13,119 nucleotides of DNA from a bacterium (GCA_905221215.1 CAJNCI010000021.1:1-13119), one strand, 5' to 3'. Counted from the stretch's first letter, positions 1 through 8,670 are shown. Numbers and translations: made by a program. Notes: generated from the sequence alone by a model not told the origin.

Positions 1-4
1 TATC

Positions 5-33
5 AAAAAAGAAAGGACAAATTTCGTCCTTTC
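5..33 (-). terminator. Rho-independent terminator downstream of the adhesin gene
   Basis: On the minus strand an 8-bp perfect stem (GAAAGGAC at 11-18 pairing with GTCCTTTC at 26-33, loop of 7) is followed directly by six T residues (plus-strand A at 5-10). It lies about 175 nt past the adhesin stop codon. It is the first convincing intrinsic terminator for that transcript, so the adhesin mRNA probably has a long 3' tail. In the plus direction the stem is not followed by a comparable T run, so it reads as one-way. Confidence 0.8.
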
Positions 34-36
34 TCG

Positions 37-76
37 ATCTTAGCTTTTCTTCAACCCACTACAGTTGACAAAGAGC
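37..76 (-). repeat. Direct repeat, copy A (~40 bp)
   Basis: This segment matches 168-206 in the same orientation: 35 of 39 aligned bases are identical, with one single-base indel. It sits just before the terminator, while the partner copy sits just after the adhesin stop codon. I do not recognise it as BOX or RUP. It resembles a streptococcal intergenic repeat, but that is an impression only. Confidence 0.65.
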
Positions 77-86
77 CGATTTTTTC

Positions 87-109
87 TGTCTAACTTTTGG
101 GGTGCAGTT
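87..109 (-). mobile_element. Possible relic end of an IS3-family insertion sequence
   Basis: On the minus strand this reads as AACTGCACCCC followed by AAAAGTTAGACA. This resembles the terminal inverted repeat of streptococcal IS3-family elements as I remember it. No transposase and no opposite inverted repeat are present nearby, so at most it is a solo end left by deletion. It sits between the two ~39-bp direct repeats. The assignment rests on recollection of the motif and needs a database comparison. Confidence 0.35.
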
Positions 110-167
110 CATACCTGATACTATGCGTTTTTCTGATTTGAGAGACTTTTTTCTCAGCCTCTTCTTA

Positions 168-206
168 ATCTTAGCTTTTCTCAACCTGCTACAATTGATA
201 AAGAGC
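168..206 (-). repeat. Direct repeat, copy B (~39 bp)
   Basis: Partner of the copy at 37-76. It starts one base after the adhesin stop codon (TAA on the minus strand, plus-strand 208-210). The two copies enclose about 90 bp that contains the IS3-like end. This could reflect insertion into, or recombination between, copies of a short dispersed repeat. Confidence 0.65.
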
Positions 207-207
207 T

Positions 208-3200
208 TTATTTCTCATCTTCTTCCTTCTTCTTGAAGAATCCTAATCCTAGACCAGCTAACAAGGTTATGATACCAGCGCTAGCCAAGCTAGCATTAGC
301 TTCTGTACCTGTGTTTGGCAATTCCTCTCTTCTATTTGTCTCAGAAGTCGGAGTATTTGCTTCTGGAGTGTTTGGAGTTGGAATTTGACTTTCTGGTGTT
401 GGAATAGTCGGATCTTGTGGAGTTGGAATCGGTGTGGTCGGTTTCTGTGGAACAGGATTATTAGGCTCTACTGGTGTTATCTTTTCAAATTTATGAATTG
501 TAACACCATCTTTTGTTACAGTTGTAATATATCTGTATCCAGGAATATTTCCTGGTTCATGAGTTCCAGGTTTTTCTGGTTTCAATGGCTTACCGTTTTC
601 ATCCACCCAGATTGTAATATGATTACTTTCTGGAGTTGGTTTTACTGGTTCTTCCGGACTAGGTGTATTTGGAACTTTTACATACTCAATCGGTGTATCC
701 TGACCAGGTTCTGTTGGTACTGGTGGAATGTATCCTTGTGTTGGATCATTTGGCACTTTTGGTACTAACGGATTTCCATCTGGTGTCTTAGGTGTATACC
801 CAGGCACATATGGAATCACCGGTACATTCGGATCCGTTGGTTCTCCCGGCTTAGTTGGATCTGTAGGATTGTTTGGATATGGTAGTGGCGTTGGTGTTTC
901 TACACCTGGCACTTTTGGTACCCATGAACCAAGTTTCTTGTAAACCACTTCAATCGTTTGATTTGCAACAGTTGGTGTTATTCCTTTTCTTTCAGCAACT
1001 TCTTTTTGAGCTGGATCTTTAAGGATGTAACCTTTAACTACTGGCGATGGTACTTTATCAAATGTACTATCTCCACCAACTGCATTCCAGTCTCCATAAG
1101 TAATCTCACCTGTTACTACGTTAATCTTAGCTTCACGTGTGAATGTAACTTTGTCTGTTGATTTTTCAGAAACTTTGTTTCCAGCCTCGTCAACATAGTT
1201 GATTGTACGTGTTACTTGTTTTGTAGTTTCTAGTTTGTTGATTAAGTCCTCTGTCCATCTTGGAATTGTTGGATCATTTGGATTATTTGGATCTACTGGT
1301 GTATCTGGATCGATTGGTTGTCCTGGTACTGGTTTATTTGGATCTTTCGGATCTGTTGGATCAAATGGTTTCACTGGTTTAACACGTGGTGTTAATGTCA
1401 CCTTGAAGTATTGATCAACCTTAGGATCGTTATCAAAAGTACCCTTAGGTGGATAAGTGTTAGTTTCAACATCATATCCTTTTAGTTTTAATTTCGCAAT
1501 TGTTGCTTTGATTTCACCGTCTTTTGTTAATGGTGTGTTTGAATCACCTGTTTCTGTGATTGGTGTTTCTAATACATTTCCTTTTGGATCTACGAAGCTT
1601 GTGATTGCTTTTTGTTGTCCGTCTTTTACATACGTAATTGGTGTATCTTGACCTGGTATTGTTGGTACTGGTGGTACGTTATATCCTTTTTCTGGATGGT
1701 TTGGATCCACCGGTGTTAACGGTACTAGTGGGTTTTCTGGACTCACTGGTTTTGTTGGGTCTTTTGGTACTACCGGAGTATGTCCTGGTACTTGTGGAAT
1801 CACTGGTACTTTCGGACTATTCGGATCTTTTGGATCTTGTGGTTTTTCCGGATTTGGTGTTACCACTTTAGTTGGATCTTCTGGGTCATTATCGTACGGT
1901 GTTGGTGTTAGAGGAGTTTTCGGTGTTACTCCTTCTGGCACTTTCGGTACGAATGAACCTACTTTAGTGTAAGTAACAGTAATTGTTTCGTCTTTTGCAT
2001 CTGACTTAACTGTTTCTTTTTCAACTACTTTTTGAGCTGGGTCTTTTAAGATATAACCTTTAACTACTGGTGATTTCACCGCATCAAATGTACTATCTCC
2101 ACCAACTGCATTCCAATCACTACCATTGCGCGTGAAAGTAACTTTATCCGTAGATGGTTTAGCTAATTCATTACCTTTTTCATCCACGTATTTGATTGTA
2201 CGTGTCACTTCTTTAGTACCAGTTGTTTCTGGTTTTGGTTTATCTGGCACTTTTTCATACGTAATCGGTGTATCCTTACCTGGTGTTGTTGGTACTGGTG
2301 GTACTTTGTATCCATTTTCTGGATGGTTTGGATCTACCGGTACTAATGGATTTCCATCTGGTGTTTTAGGTGTATAACCTGGCACATATGGAATCACTGG
2401 TGTATTTGGTTCAACTGGTGTTCCTGGCTGTGGATATTCTGGATCTGTTGGTTTAGTTGGATCTGTTGGATGGTTTGGATATGGTTTTGGATCGAAATTC
2501 GTTCCTGTCGGTGGTGTTACACCTGTTGGTGGTGTTAATACCCATGATCCTAATTTCGTATAGACAACATTCACATTTTGATTTGCAGATGTTGCTGTTA
2601 AGTTTGTACTTTCTACTACACTTGTTCCATCTGTTGATACCAATCCATTTTGCGTATCTTGATTAGCTTTTAAGATATATCCTTTAACCACTGGTGATGT
2701 TACAGCCTCAAACGTTGTGTCGTTATCTTTAGCTGTCCAGTTTCCATAAACGATATTACCTGTTACTACGTTAATCTTAGCTTCACGTGTAAAGGTTACT
2801 TTATCCGTTTTCGATTCAGTAGTTTCCTTACCATTAGCTATGTATGTTACCTTAGCACCTGCTTCATCAACATAGTTGATTGTACGTGTTACTTCTTTTG
2901 TAGTTTCCGCATTCTTAACTTTGTTAATTAAGTCCTCTGTCCATGTTGGAATTAGTGGATCATTTGGATTTTTTGGATCTACTGGTGCGTCTGGATCAAT
3001 TGGTGTTCCAGGTGTAATTGGTTTGTCTTCAGTTGGTGGTGTCACCGGTACAAGTTTCTCATGTACTTTCAAGTTGAAGACTTGTGTTGGATCGCCATCT
3101 GTTGGATCTTTCTGATTATCAAATTTTTGATTATTTAATAAATCTTTATTCTCAACTACATATCCACGTTTTTCTAAGTCTGCAATCTTAGTCGTTACTG

Positions 3201-6200
3201 AGTTGGTTGGGATTGCTGAATCTGTTGTTCCGTTATCAATACTTACTTTCTCAGCTGGTAATTCTACCTCTGTTCCTGTTGTTGTATTGAATACTTTCAC
3301 TACAGCTTTTTGTGGATCTGCCACATACGTAATCGGTGTATCCTTACCTGGTGTTGTTGGTACTGGTGGTACTTTGTATCCATTTTCTGGATGGTTTGGA
3401 TCTACCGGTACTAATGGATTTCCATCTGGTGTTTTAGGTGTATAACCTGGCACATATGGAATCACTGGTGTATTTGGTTCAACTGGTGTTCCTGGCTGTG
3501 GATATTCTGGATCTGTTGGTTTAGTTGGATCTGTTGGATGGTTTGGATATGGTTTTGGATCGAAATTCGTTCCTGTCGGTGGTGTTACACCTGTTGGTGG
3601 TGTTAATACCCATGATCCTAATTTCGTATAGACAACATTCACATTTTGATTTGCAGATGTTGCTGTTAAGTTTGTACTTTCTACTACACTTGTTCCATCT
3701 GTTGATACCAATCCATTTTGCGTATCTTGATTAGCTTTTAAGATATATCCTTTAACCACTGGTGATGTTACAGCCTCAAACGTTGTGTCGTTATCTTTAG
3801 CTGTCCAGTTTCCATAAACGATATTACCTGTTACTACGTTAATCTTAGCTTCACGTGTAAAGGTTACTTTATCCGTTTTCGATTCAGTAGTTTCCTTACC
3901 ATTAGCTATGTATGTTACCTTAGCACCTGCTTCATCAACATAGTTGATTGTACGTGTTACTTCTTTTGTAGTTTCCGCATTCTTAACTTTGTTAATTAAG
4001 TCCTCTGTCCATGTTGGAATTAGTGGATCATTTGGATTTTTTGGATCTACTGGTGCGTCTGGATCAATTGGTGTTCCAGGTGTAATTGGTTTGTCTTCAG
4101 TTGGTGGTGTCACCGGTACAAGTTTCTCATGTACTTTCAAGTTGAAGACTTGTGTTGGATCGCCATCTGTTGGATCTTTCTGATTATCAAATTTTTGATT
4201 ATTTAATAAATCTTTATTCTCAACTACATATCCACGTTTTTCTAAGTCTGCAATCTTAGTCGTTACTGAGTTGGTTGGGATTGCTGAATCTGTTGTTCCA
4301 TTATCAATACTTACTTTCTCAGCCGGTAATTCTACCTCTGTTCCTGTTGTTGTATTGAATACTTTCACTACAGCTTTTTGTGGATCTGCCGCATATGTAA
4401 TATCCGTGTTTGTTCCAGGCGTTTCTGGTACTGGTGGCACCTTGTATCCATTTTCTGGATGGTTTGGATCTACTGGTTGTAACGGTGTTTCACCAATTTT
4501 TGGTGTGTATCCAGGTACATATGGAATTACCGGTGTACCTGGAGTGATTGGTTGTCCTGGCTGTGGATATTCTGGATCTTTTGGTTTTGTTGGATCTTTT
4601 GGATCGTTTGGATATGGGATTGGTGTTGGAGTTTTCCCTGGTATCTTCGGTACCCATGACCCTATCTTAGTGTATACAACTTCTTTAGTCATATTCGTTA
4701 CTTCGCCATTTTCATTTGGCGCTGCTGGTGCATCTGTAACTTCCTTAAAATCTGCTACATATCCAGTTAATACTGGAGTTTTCACTGATGAAAAACTTGT
4801 AGCTGTATGTGTATCATCTGCAGTTGCTATCCACTTACCATAAGTAACTGTTTTGCTAACTAAGTTATATGTTGCAGTACGTTTGTATAATACTTTGTCT
4901 ACCTTTGTAGGTTTTGCATTTGGAATTTTTTCCCCGTCTGCAGTTTCTTTTTTAAAGTAATTAATTGTTCTTGTTACTTCTTTTGTAAGATCTGACTCTT
5001 TTAGTCCTGTTTCTGGCCATTTTGGTCCGTCCGGAACAGTAGGGTCAACTGGTGTATTTGGAGTTGGTGGAGTTGTTACTGTTTCCACTTTTTCTCTTAC
5101 AATTACATTATACACCTGACTTGGGTCTTGTCCGTCAGTATCAGTCACAGAATCGATTGTTTTACTATTTGTATCAAACTCGTTCGTTACAATCTCATAT
5201 CCTGCATTTTTAAGTTCTGTGATTTTAGCATTAACTGAATCACCTGAAAAATCTGTTCCTACATCACCTTCAAGACTAATATCTGGATATCCGTTTAATG
5301 CTTCAGTTGTAGTTTCAGATACTTGTTTCTTGAAGCGAACGACACCTTTACCTGTAGGCGGTACAGTTCTTTCTTCATATACAAATGTGATTACTGTATT
5401 TTTCTTTGTGATACTTCCATTTGGCGCATCAGATGAAGTTTCCAATCCTCCACCAACTGATCTTAAAGCATAATTTTTTCCATTAGTTGCTTTAAAAGAC
5501 GGAACTTTTTTTGAATTCACATCATAGTCTGTACCAATCAGTACATCTTTTCTTACCAAATAGCCATTATCCGTTTTTTCTCCAGCTTTTTTAGCATCTG
5601 CATCAGTGATTGGTAAATTATTTCCATCAGTATCAACATAACGAACAGTAACATCTCCTGACATAGCTGATTTTAGTTCAGAAGTTTTCTTGCTCTTTTC
5701 AATTTCTTCTTTTATTTTTTTCTCTTGCTCTTCAGTAATCTTACCTTTTTCTTTTAATTTAGTAATGATACGTCTTGCGACTTCCTTCGACGGTTCTACA
5801 GTATCTTGAATTACTGAGAAATCGGCTAGGATAGGTAAGTTGTATTGAAGTCTTGGACTTTGCATATTAACACCAACACGTTTTTCATTTTCTGCAAACA
5901 CTTGCACTTTATAGGATACAACGTCTTTTCCTAGTGGAATATCTCCTGTTGAGAAGTATCCACCTTTACCTAGTTTGTCCTCATCGCCATCAATTGCTTC
6001 AGTAATCTTTTTAGATAATTCAGCATCTGGAAGTACATGTGAACGGTTAACTCTTTCTTTTTCTACAAAATAGTTAGTAAATTTTTTAAGCCCGTCTTTT
6101 GCTTCCAAAGCAAGCTCATTAGTACGGATTTTTTCGTATTCATCATCCGTTAATTCACTTTTATCAGGTTTCACTGAAGCTTCCATGTGTGATCCAAGGA

Positions 6201-8256
6201 TTTTTGCTTCTTTACCGTTTCTTGCTTCCTTGTAAGTATAGTCATTTGTGGATCTAATGGCTGATTCTAAGGCAGAGATTTCTTTGTTTAGTTCAATTTT
6301 TTTCGCTTCATTAGCAGTATTTAATTCTGCTTTTTTAGCTGCTAGTCTAGTATTTAACTCTTCACGATGAGTCTTCACTTTAGCTGGATCTGTTACAAGT
6401 TCTAATTGATCTGTATCAGCATGATAGACAATTTTTTTTGCAGTTGGTAATATAAAATCTAGTAATTTATAGACACGATCTGGGTCTTTAGACTTCACAC
6501 TTCCATCTGAGTTTTTCTCATTAGTAGTATCCCAAATTGGAGAGTTTTGTTTTAAGTTAGCATCAGGTATTTTTTTCAATATAGTATTCAGCTCGTTTCC
6601 ATATCTAGTAAACGATTCTTTAAATTTAGTCTCATTTTTGAATTTTTTTTCATTCAATTTATCCTTATCTATCGGTAATTCAACTATCGCTTCTCCGTTT
6701 TTAGCAAGTTCTTTTTCGATATCGCTTTTTATTTCATTTAATTTATCTCTATCTATTTTACCTCGCTCATATTTTTCCTTATATCGTTCAGTTGCAAGAG
6801 TGTTAACTTTATAATTGTACTCTGTTTTCAATAAGTCTTTAATCTTTTTATTAACCGCCGTTAAATCCACACCTTGGCTGTAACGTTCTTCGTTCTCTAC
6901 TACTCCGTCGATACGGTTGATAGTGTGGTCATAGACAGTTTCTTCAGATTTATCCTTTTTAATAGCTTTAACAACGATACGATAAGTTCCTTTTGACCCT
7001 GCAAAGTCTGAGATATAACCTGTCACAAACTCGATTTTCAAACGACTTCCATATGCCGTTGAAAAGGCTGTGAACGTTTTTTCTATCCCATTGAAACCTT
7101 CAATATTTGGTGCGTGTTGGAGAATATCTTCCCTTTCTTTGACAGGTAATTTAGCAAGATCAGCTTTATTTTCATCACTATTTGCTGTCTTTATATCGAA
7201 ATCAGAGTGATCTTGTGCTTTATCAGTTTTATTGGCAATTGTACGACCTTTGGCCAGCATCAACATGTATTTGAAGCGACGGTCTAATGCTTGCTCGTGA
7301 AGATAGATTTGGTCAAGGGCATTAGAACCAAGCATTCCACCTTCTTGGCGTTTGCCATCTTTGTCAGTGTACCAACCAGTGAAATAGCCTTGCTCATTTT
7401 TCATCCCAATGGCGAATTTACCAGTTGTACCATCTTTTTTCATAATGGCTGTCCATCCACCGAAGCTACTGATTTCTCTAATTTCACCTGGTTGAAGTTT
7501 TACACCACTTGGGTCAGTAGTGACGTTTCCGTTTTTATCAAATCGAAGTTCGTCTCCTAGTGTATCCATGTTTCTCAAGTAGGAACGCTCATTATTTTGG
7601 AAGTCATCCGGCATATTTTGGATAATCTTCCACATTTCTTCAACTGTAACATTACCTTCAGGAAGATTGAAAGTCAAGTGAGCGTTAGGGTCATGTGCTC
7701 CAGGCTCATCTCCTTTTGGTATATTTACCCCTGGTTGATCTGGTTGTACTGTAGCCCCCTTACGTTCGGTTACAGCAGAATTTAATGCTCCGTTATTTCC
7801 AGTTGAAGTTCCAGTAGAAGTATTAGCAGTTCCGCTGGCAGGAGCATCTCCCACGTCTCTTTTTGAACGGCGACTTCTAGTAGAAGTTGTATCCCCTGTT
7901 GGTTGCGCAGTATTAACTGTTTCTTTATTTTCTACTGGTTTCGTATTATTAGTTGCTAAAGTATCATTATTTTCTTTCTCTTTAGGTGCTGTTTCTGGAT
8001 CAGTTGAATTTCCAGAAACACCTGGATTTTGAGCAGACTCCGCCCCATAGCTAGGGGAAGGCAGACTGTCACGTCGGCTTGTCTCCCGGTCTGGAGACGG
8101 ACTAGCGTGACTTGCACCTCCATCAGTAGTAGTATTCGTTTCCGCGTGTACCACACCTGCCCCCATGGCAAGGTAAAAAGCACCAATGACGACACTAGCT
8201 GCACCGACACTTACTTTTCGAATACTATATTTTAGTTGTTTGTCAAATTTTCCCAT
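208..8256 (-). CDS. Giant LPxTG-anchored mucin-binding-type surface adhesin (YSIRK signal, MucBP/Mub repeats)
   Basis: A 2682-aa secreted protein, predicted to be joined to peptidoglycan by sortase A and to bind host glycoprotein such as mucin. Start: the ATG at 8256 has GGAG 6 nt upstream. A TTG four codons earlier would lie inside that ribosome site, so I reject it. Order of parts: YSIRK-type signal peptide (Y10 to K14, cleavage near 38); Ser/Thr/Asn-rich segment to ~190; large non-repetitive region ~193-860 with a Lys/Glu/Leu coiled coil near 628-672, which I cannot name; MucBP-like domain ~866-961; then alternating short MucBP/B1-like domains (~968-1058, two duplicated copies, ~2211-2291) and five Mub-B2-like domains opening with the EVTRTINY type motif (~1091, two duplicated copies, ~2012, ~2343). 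Pro-rich linkers with the PVDPNHPENGY motif separate units. A last small domain lies at ~2543-2593. It ends with LPNTG at 2646, a hydrophobic helix and a KKKEEDEK tail. I see no cysteines. Domain names come from motif resemblance; ligand binding is inferred. Confidence 0.93.
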   Translation of the reverse strand: MGKFDKQLKYSIRKVSVGAASVVIGAFYLAMGAGVVHAETNTTTDGGASHASPSPDRETSRRDSLPSPSYGAESAQNPGVSGNSTDPETAPKEKENNDTLATNNTKPVENKETVNTAQPTGDTTSTRSRRSKRDVGDAPASGTANTSTGTSTGNNGALNSAVTERKGATVQPDQPGVNIPKGDEPGAHDPNAHLTFNLPEGNVTVEEMWKIIQNMPDDFQNNERSYLRNMDTLGDELRFDKNGNVTTDPSGVKLQPGEIREISSFGGWTAIMKKDGTTGKFAIGMKNEQGYFTGWYTDKDGKRQEGGMLGSNALDQIYLHEQALDRRFKYMLMLAKGRTIANKTDKAQDHSDFDIKTANSDENKADLAKLPVKEREDILQHAPNIEGFNGIEKTFTAFSTAYGSRLKIEFVTGYISDFAGSKGTYRIVVKAIKKDKSEETVYDHTINRIDGVVENEERYSQGVDLTAVNKKIKDLLKTEYNYKVNTLATERYKEKYERGKIDRDKLNEIKSDIEKELAKNGEAIVELPIDKDKLNEKKFKNETKFKESFTRYGNELNTILKKIPDANLKQNSPIWDTTNEKNSDGSVKSKDPDRVYKLLDFILPTAKKIVYHADTDQLELVTDPAKVKTHREELNTRLAAKKAELNTANEAKKIELNKEISALESAIRSTNDYTYKEARNGKEAKILGSHMEASVKPDKSELTDDEYEKIRTNELALEAKDGLKKFTNYFVEKERVNRSHVLPDAELSKKITEAIDGDEDKLGKGGYFSTGDIPLGKDVVSYKVQVFAENEKRVGVNMQSPRLQYNLPILADFSVIQDTVEPSKEVARRIITKLKEKGKITEEQEKKIKEEIEKSKKTSELKSAMSGDVTVRYVDTDGNNLPITDADAKKAGEKTDNGYLVRKDVLIGTDYDVNSKKVPSFKATNGKNYALRSVGGGLETSSDAPNGSITKKNTVITFVYEERTVPPTGKGVVRFKKQVSETTTEALNGYPDISLEGDVGTDFSGDSVNAKITELKNAGYEIVTNEFDTNSKTIDSVTDTDGQDPSQVYNVIVREKVETVTTPPTPNTPVDPTVPDGPKWPETGLKESDLTKEVTRTINYFKKETADGEKIPNAKPTKVDKVLYKRTATYNLVSKTVTYGKWIATADDTHTATSFSSVKTPVLTGYVADFKEVTDAPAAPNENGEVTNMTKEVVYTKIGSWVPKIPGKTPTPIPYPNDPKDPTKPKDPEYPQPGQPITPGTPVIPYVPGYTPKIGETPLQPVDPNHPENGYKVPPVPETPGTNTDITYAADPQKAVVKVFNTTTGTEVELPAEKVSIDNGTTDSAIPTNSVTTKIADLEKRGYVVENKDLLNNQKFDNQKDPTDGDPTQVFNLKVHEKLVPVTPPTEDKPITPGTPIDPDAPVDPKNPNDPLIPTWTEDLINKVKNAETTKEVTRTINYVDEAGAKVTYIANGKETTESKTDKVTFTREAKINVVTGNIVYGNWTAKDNDTTFEAVTSPVVKGYILKANQDTQNGLVSTDGTSVVESTNLTATSANQNVNVVYTKLGSWVLTPPTGVTPPTGTNFDPKPYPNHPTDPTKPTDPEYPQPGTPVEPNTPVIPYVPGYTPKTPDGNPLVPVDPNHPENGYKVPPVPTTPGKDTPITYVADPQKAVVKVFNTTTGTEVELPAEKVSIDNGTTDSAIPTNSVTTKIADLEKRGYVVENKDLLNNQKFDNQKDPTDGDPTQVFNLKVHEKLVPVTPPTEDKPITPGTPIDPDAPVDPKNPNDPLIPTWTEDLINKVKNAETTKEVTRTINYVDEAGAKVTYIANGKETTESKTDKVTFTREAKINVVTGNIVYGNWTAKDNDTTFEAVTSPVVKGYILKANQDTQNGLVSTDGTSVVESTNLTATSANQNVNVVYTKLGSWVLTPPTGVTPPTGTNFDPKPYPNHPTDPTKPTDPEYPQPGTPVEPNTPVIPYVPGYTPKTPDGNPLVPVDPNHPENGYKVPPVPTTPGKDTPITYEKVPDKPKPETTGTKEVTRTIKYVDEKGNELAKPSTDKVTFTRNGSDWNAVGGDSTFDAVKSPVVKGYILKDPAQKVVEKETVKSDAKDETITVTYTKVGSFVPKVPEGVTPKTPLTPTPYDNDPEDPTKVVTPNPEKPQDPKDPNSPKVPVIPQVPGHTPVVPKDPTKPVSPENPLVPLTPVDPNHPEKGYNVPPVPTIPGQDTPITYVKDGQQKAITSFVDPKGNVLETPITETGDSNTPLTKDGEIKATIAKLKLKGYDVETNTYPPKGTFDNDPKVDQYFKVTLTPRVKPVKPFDPTDPKDPNKPVPGQPIDPDTPVDPNNPNDPTIPRWTEDLINKLETTKQVTRTINYVDEAGNKVSEKSTDKVTFTREAKINVVTGEITYGDWNAVGGDSTFDKVPSPVVKGYILKDPAQKEVAERKGITPTVANQTIEVVYKKLGSWVPKVPGVETPTPLPYPNNPTDPTKPGEPTDPNVPVIPYVPGYTPKTPDGNPLVPKVPNDPTQGYIPPVPTEPGQDTPIEYVKVPNTPSPEEPVKPTPESNHITIWVDENGKPLKPEKPGTHEPGNIPGYRYITTVTKDGVTIHKFEKITPVEPNNPVPQKPTTPIPTPQDPTIPTPESQIPTPNTPEANTPTSETNRREELPNTGTEANASLASAGIITLLAGLGLGFFKKKEEDEK
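2256..3322 (-). repeat. Tandem intragenic duplication, copy 2 (C-terminal copy)
   Basis: This 1067-bp block is repeated at 3324-4390 with a period of 1068 bp (356 codons), so the reading frame is kept. Reading both copies I found only two differences (3232 G versus 4300 A; 3256 T versus 4324 C), both silent (Asn AAC/AAT, Pro CCA/CCG). Each unit holds one MucBP/B1-like domain, one Mub-B2-like domain and one Pro-rich linker (residues ~1646-2001 here). The junction lies in the linker motif DTPITY, which recurs elsewhere in the gene and is a plausible recombination site. Confidence 0.95.
3324..4390 (-). repeat. Tandem intragenic duplication, copy 1 (N-terminal copy)
   Basis: Near-identical partner of 2256-3322, encoding residues ~1290-1645 with the same amino-acid sequence. 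Identity breaks at 4391, where a divergent older linker begins (TNTDITYA instead of KDTPITYV). The other domain repeats of the protein are much more diverged, so this pair is a recent copy or was recently homogenised. Confidence 0.95.
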
Positions 8257-8324
8257 TTTAGACTCCAATTATATATATATTGTTATACTATTAATTACAT
8301 AATAGCAGACAATTTCACTTAAAT

Positions 8325-8353
8325 ATTATACATCAAACAACTATAAATTTCAA
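8325..8353 (-). promoter_or_regulatory. Sigma-70 type promoter of the adhesin gene
   Basis: On the minus strand, -35 TTGAAA (plus 8348-8353) and a perfect -10 TATAAT (plus 8325-8330) are separated by 17 bp. Transcription would begin near 8318, giving an AT-rich leader of about 60 nt before the ATG at 8256. The leader carries an alternating AT run at 8270-8280 just upstream of the ribosome binding site. No operator is recognisable. Confidence 0.8.
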
Positions 8354-8400
8354 CTTTTTTGATTGAAATGAAAGATTAGCAGATAGACGACTCTTTTTAC

Positions 8401-8555
8401 CAAAACCAAAGGTAGGCTAGGAATCCCTTATCAGTAGACCAACACCACAGATGAAGCCCCATCAGCCTTGCCCTGTCGTGTGCATCTGATGGACTTGCTT
8501 CCTCCTATCAGCAAGCTCAGTCCTGTGCTTTGAGACCTTCCCAGCTTGCTTTTAG
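8401..8555. other. GC-rich, palindrome-rich intergenic block; possible structured RNA or element relic
   Basis: About 51% GC over 8401-8550, against 20-23% in the flanking lines. It holds several perfect inverted repeats: CCATCAG 8459-8465 with CTGATGG 8486-8492; CAGATG 8448-8453 with CATCTG 8483-8488; CTTGCT 8494-8499 with AGCAAG 8510-8515; AGCAAGCT 8510-8517 with AGCTTGCT 8543-8550, followed by TTTT on the plus strand. The first and second pairs compete for shared bases, as do the third and fourth. The minus strand is open for 43 codons (8434-8562) with no ATG. I do not recognise a known riboswitch, sRNA or repeat. No clear promoter for either strand was seen, so this may be either an RNA or a relic of mobile or coding DNA. 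The rest of the gap (8354-8400 and 8556-8660) is plain AT-rich DNA. Confidence 0.35.
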
Positions 8556-8670
8556 ATTTCCATTAACTTTTACACTTATTTCTTTAAAAATGAAACAATT
8601 TGAGATTTTTTCTACTTTTTCCGAATAATAGATAGAAGCATCAAATTTAGTAAAACTAGATTAAAAAATG

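Noticed and set aside
208..4700. Repeated intragenic segments considered as a CRISPR array
   Set aside because: The repeats are long, in frame and coding for protein domains and Pro-rich linkers, with no short-repeat and unique-spacer pattern.
385..5473. Many plus-strand open frames of 60-190 codons opposite the adhesin gene
   Set aside because: They are antisense shadows of Pro/Thr-rich repeat codons, recur with the 1068-bp period, and lack ribosome sites or family resemblance.
7956..8235. Open frames on both strands over the adhesin signal-peptide and Ser/Thr-rich region
   Set aside because: They overlap the well-supported adhesin frame and have no independent support.
8257..8268. TTG start giving the adhesin four extra N-terminal residues
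   Set aside because: The TTG overlaps the GGAG ribosome site of the ATG at 8256, and YSIRK proteins normally begin close to the ATG used here.
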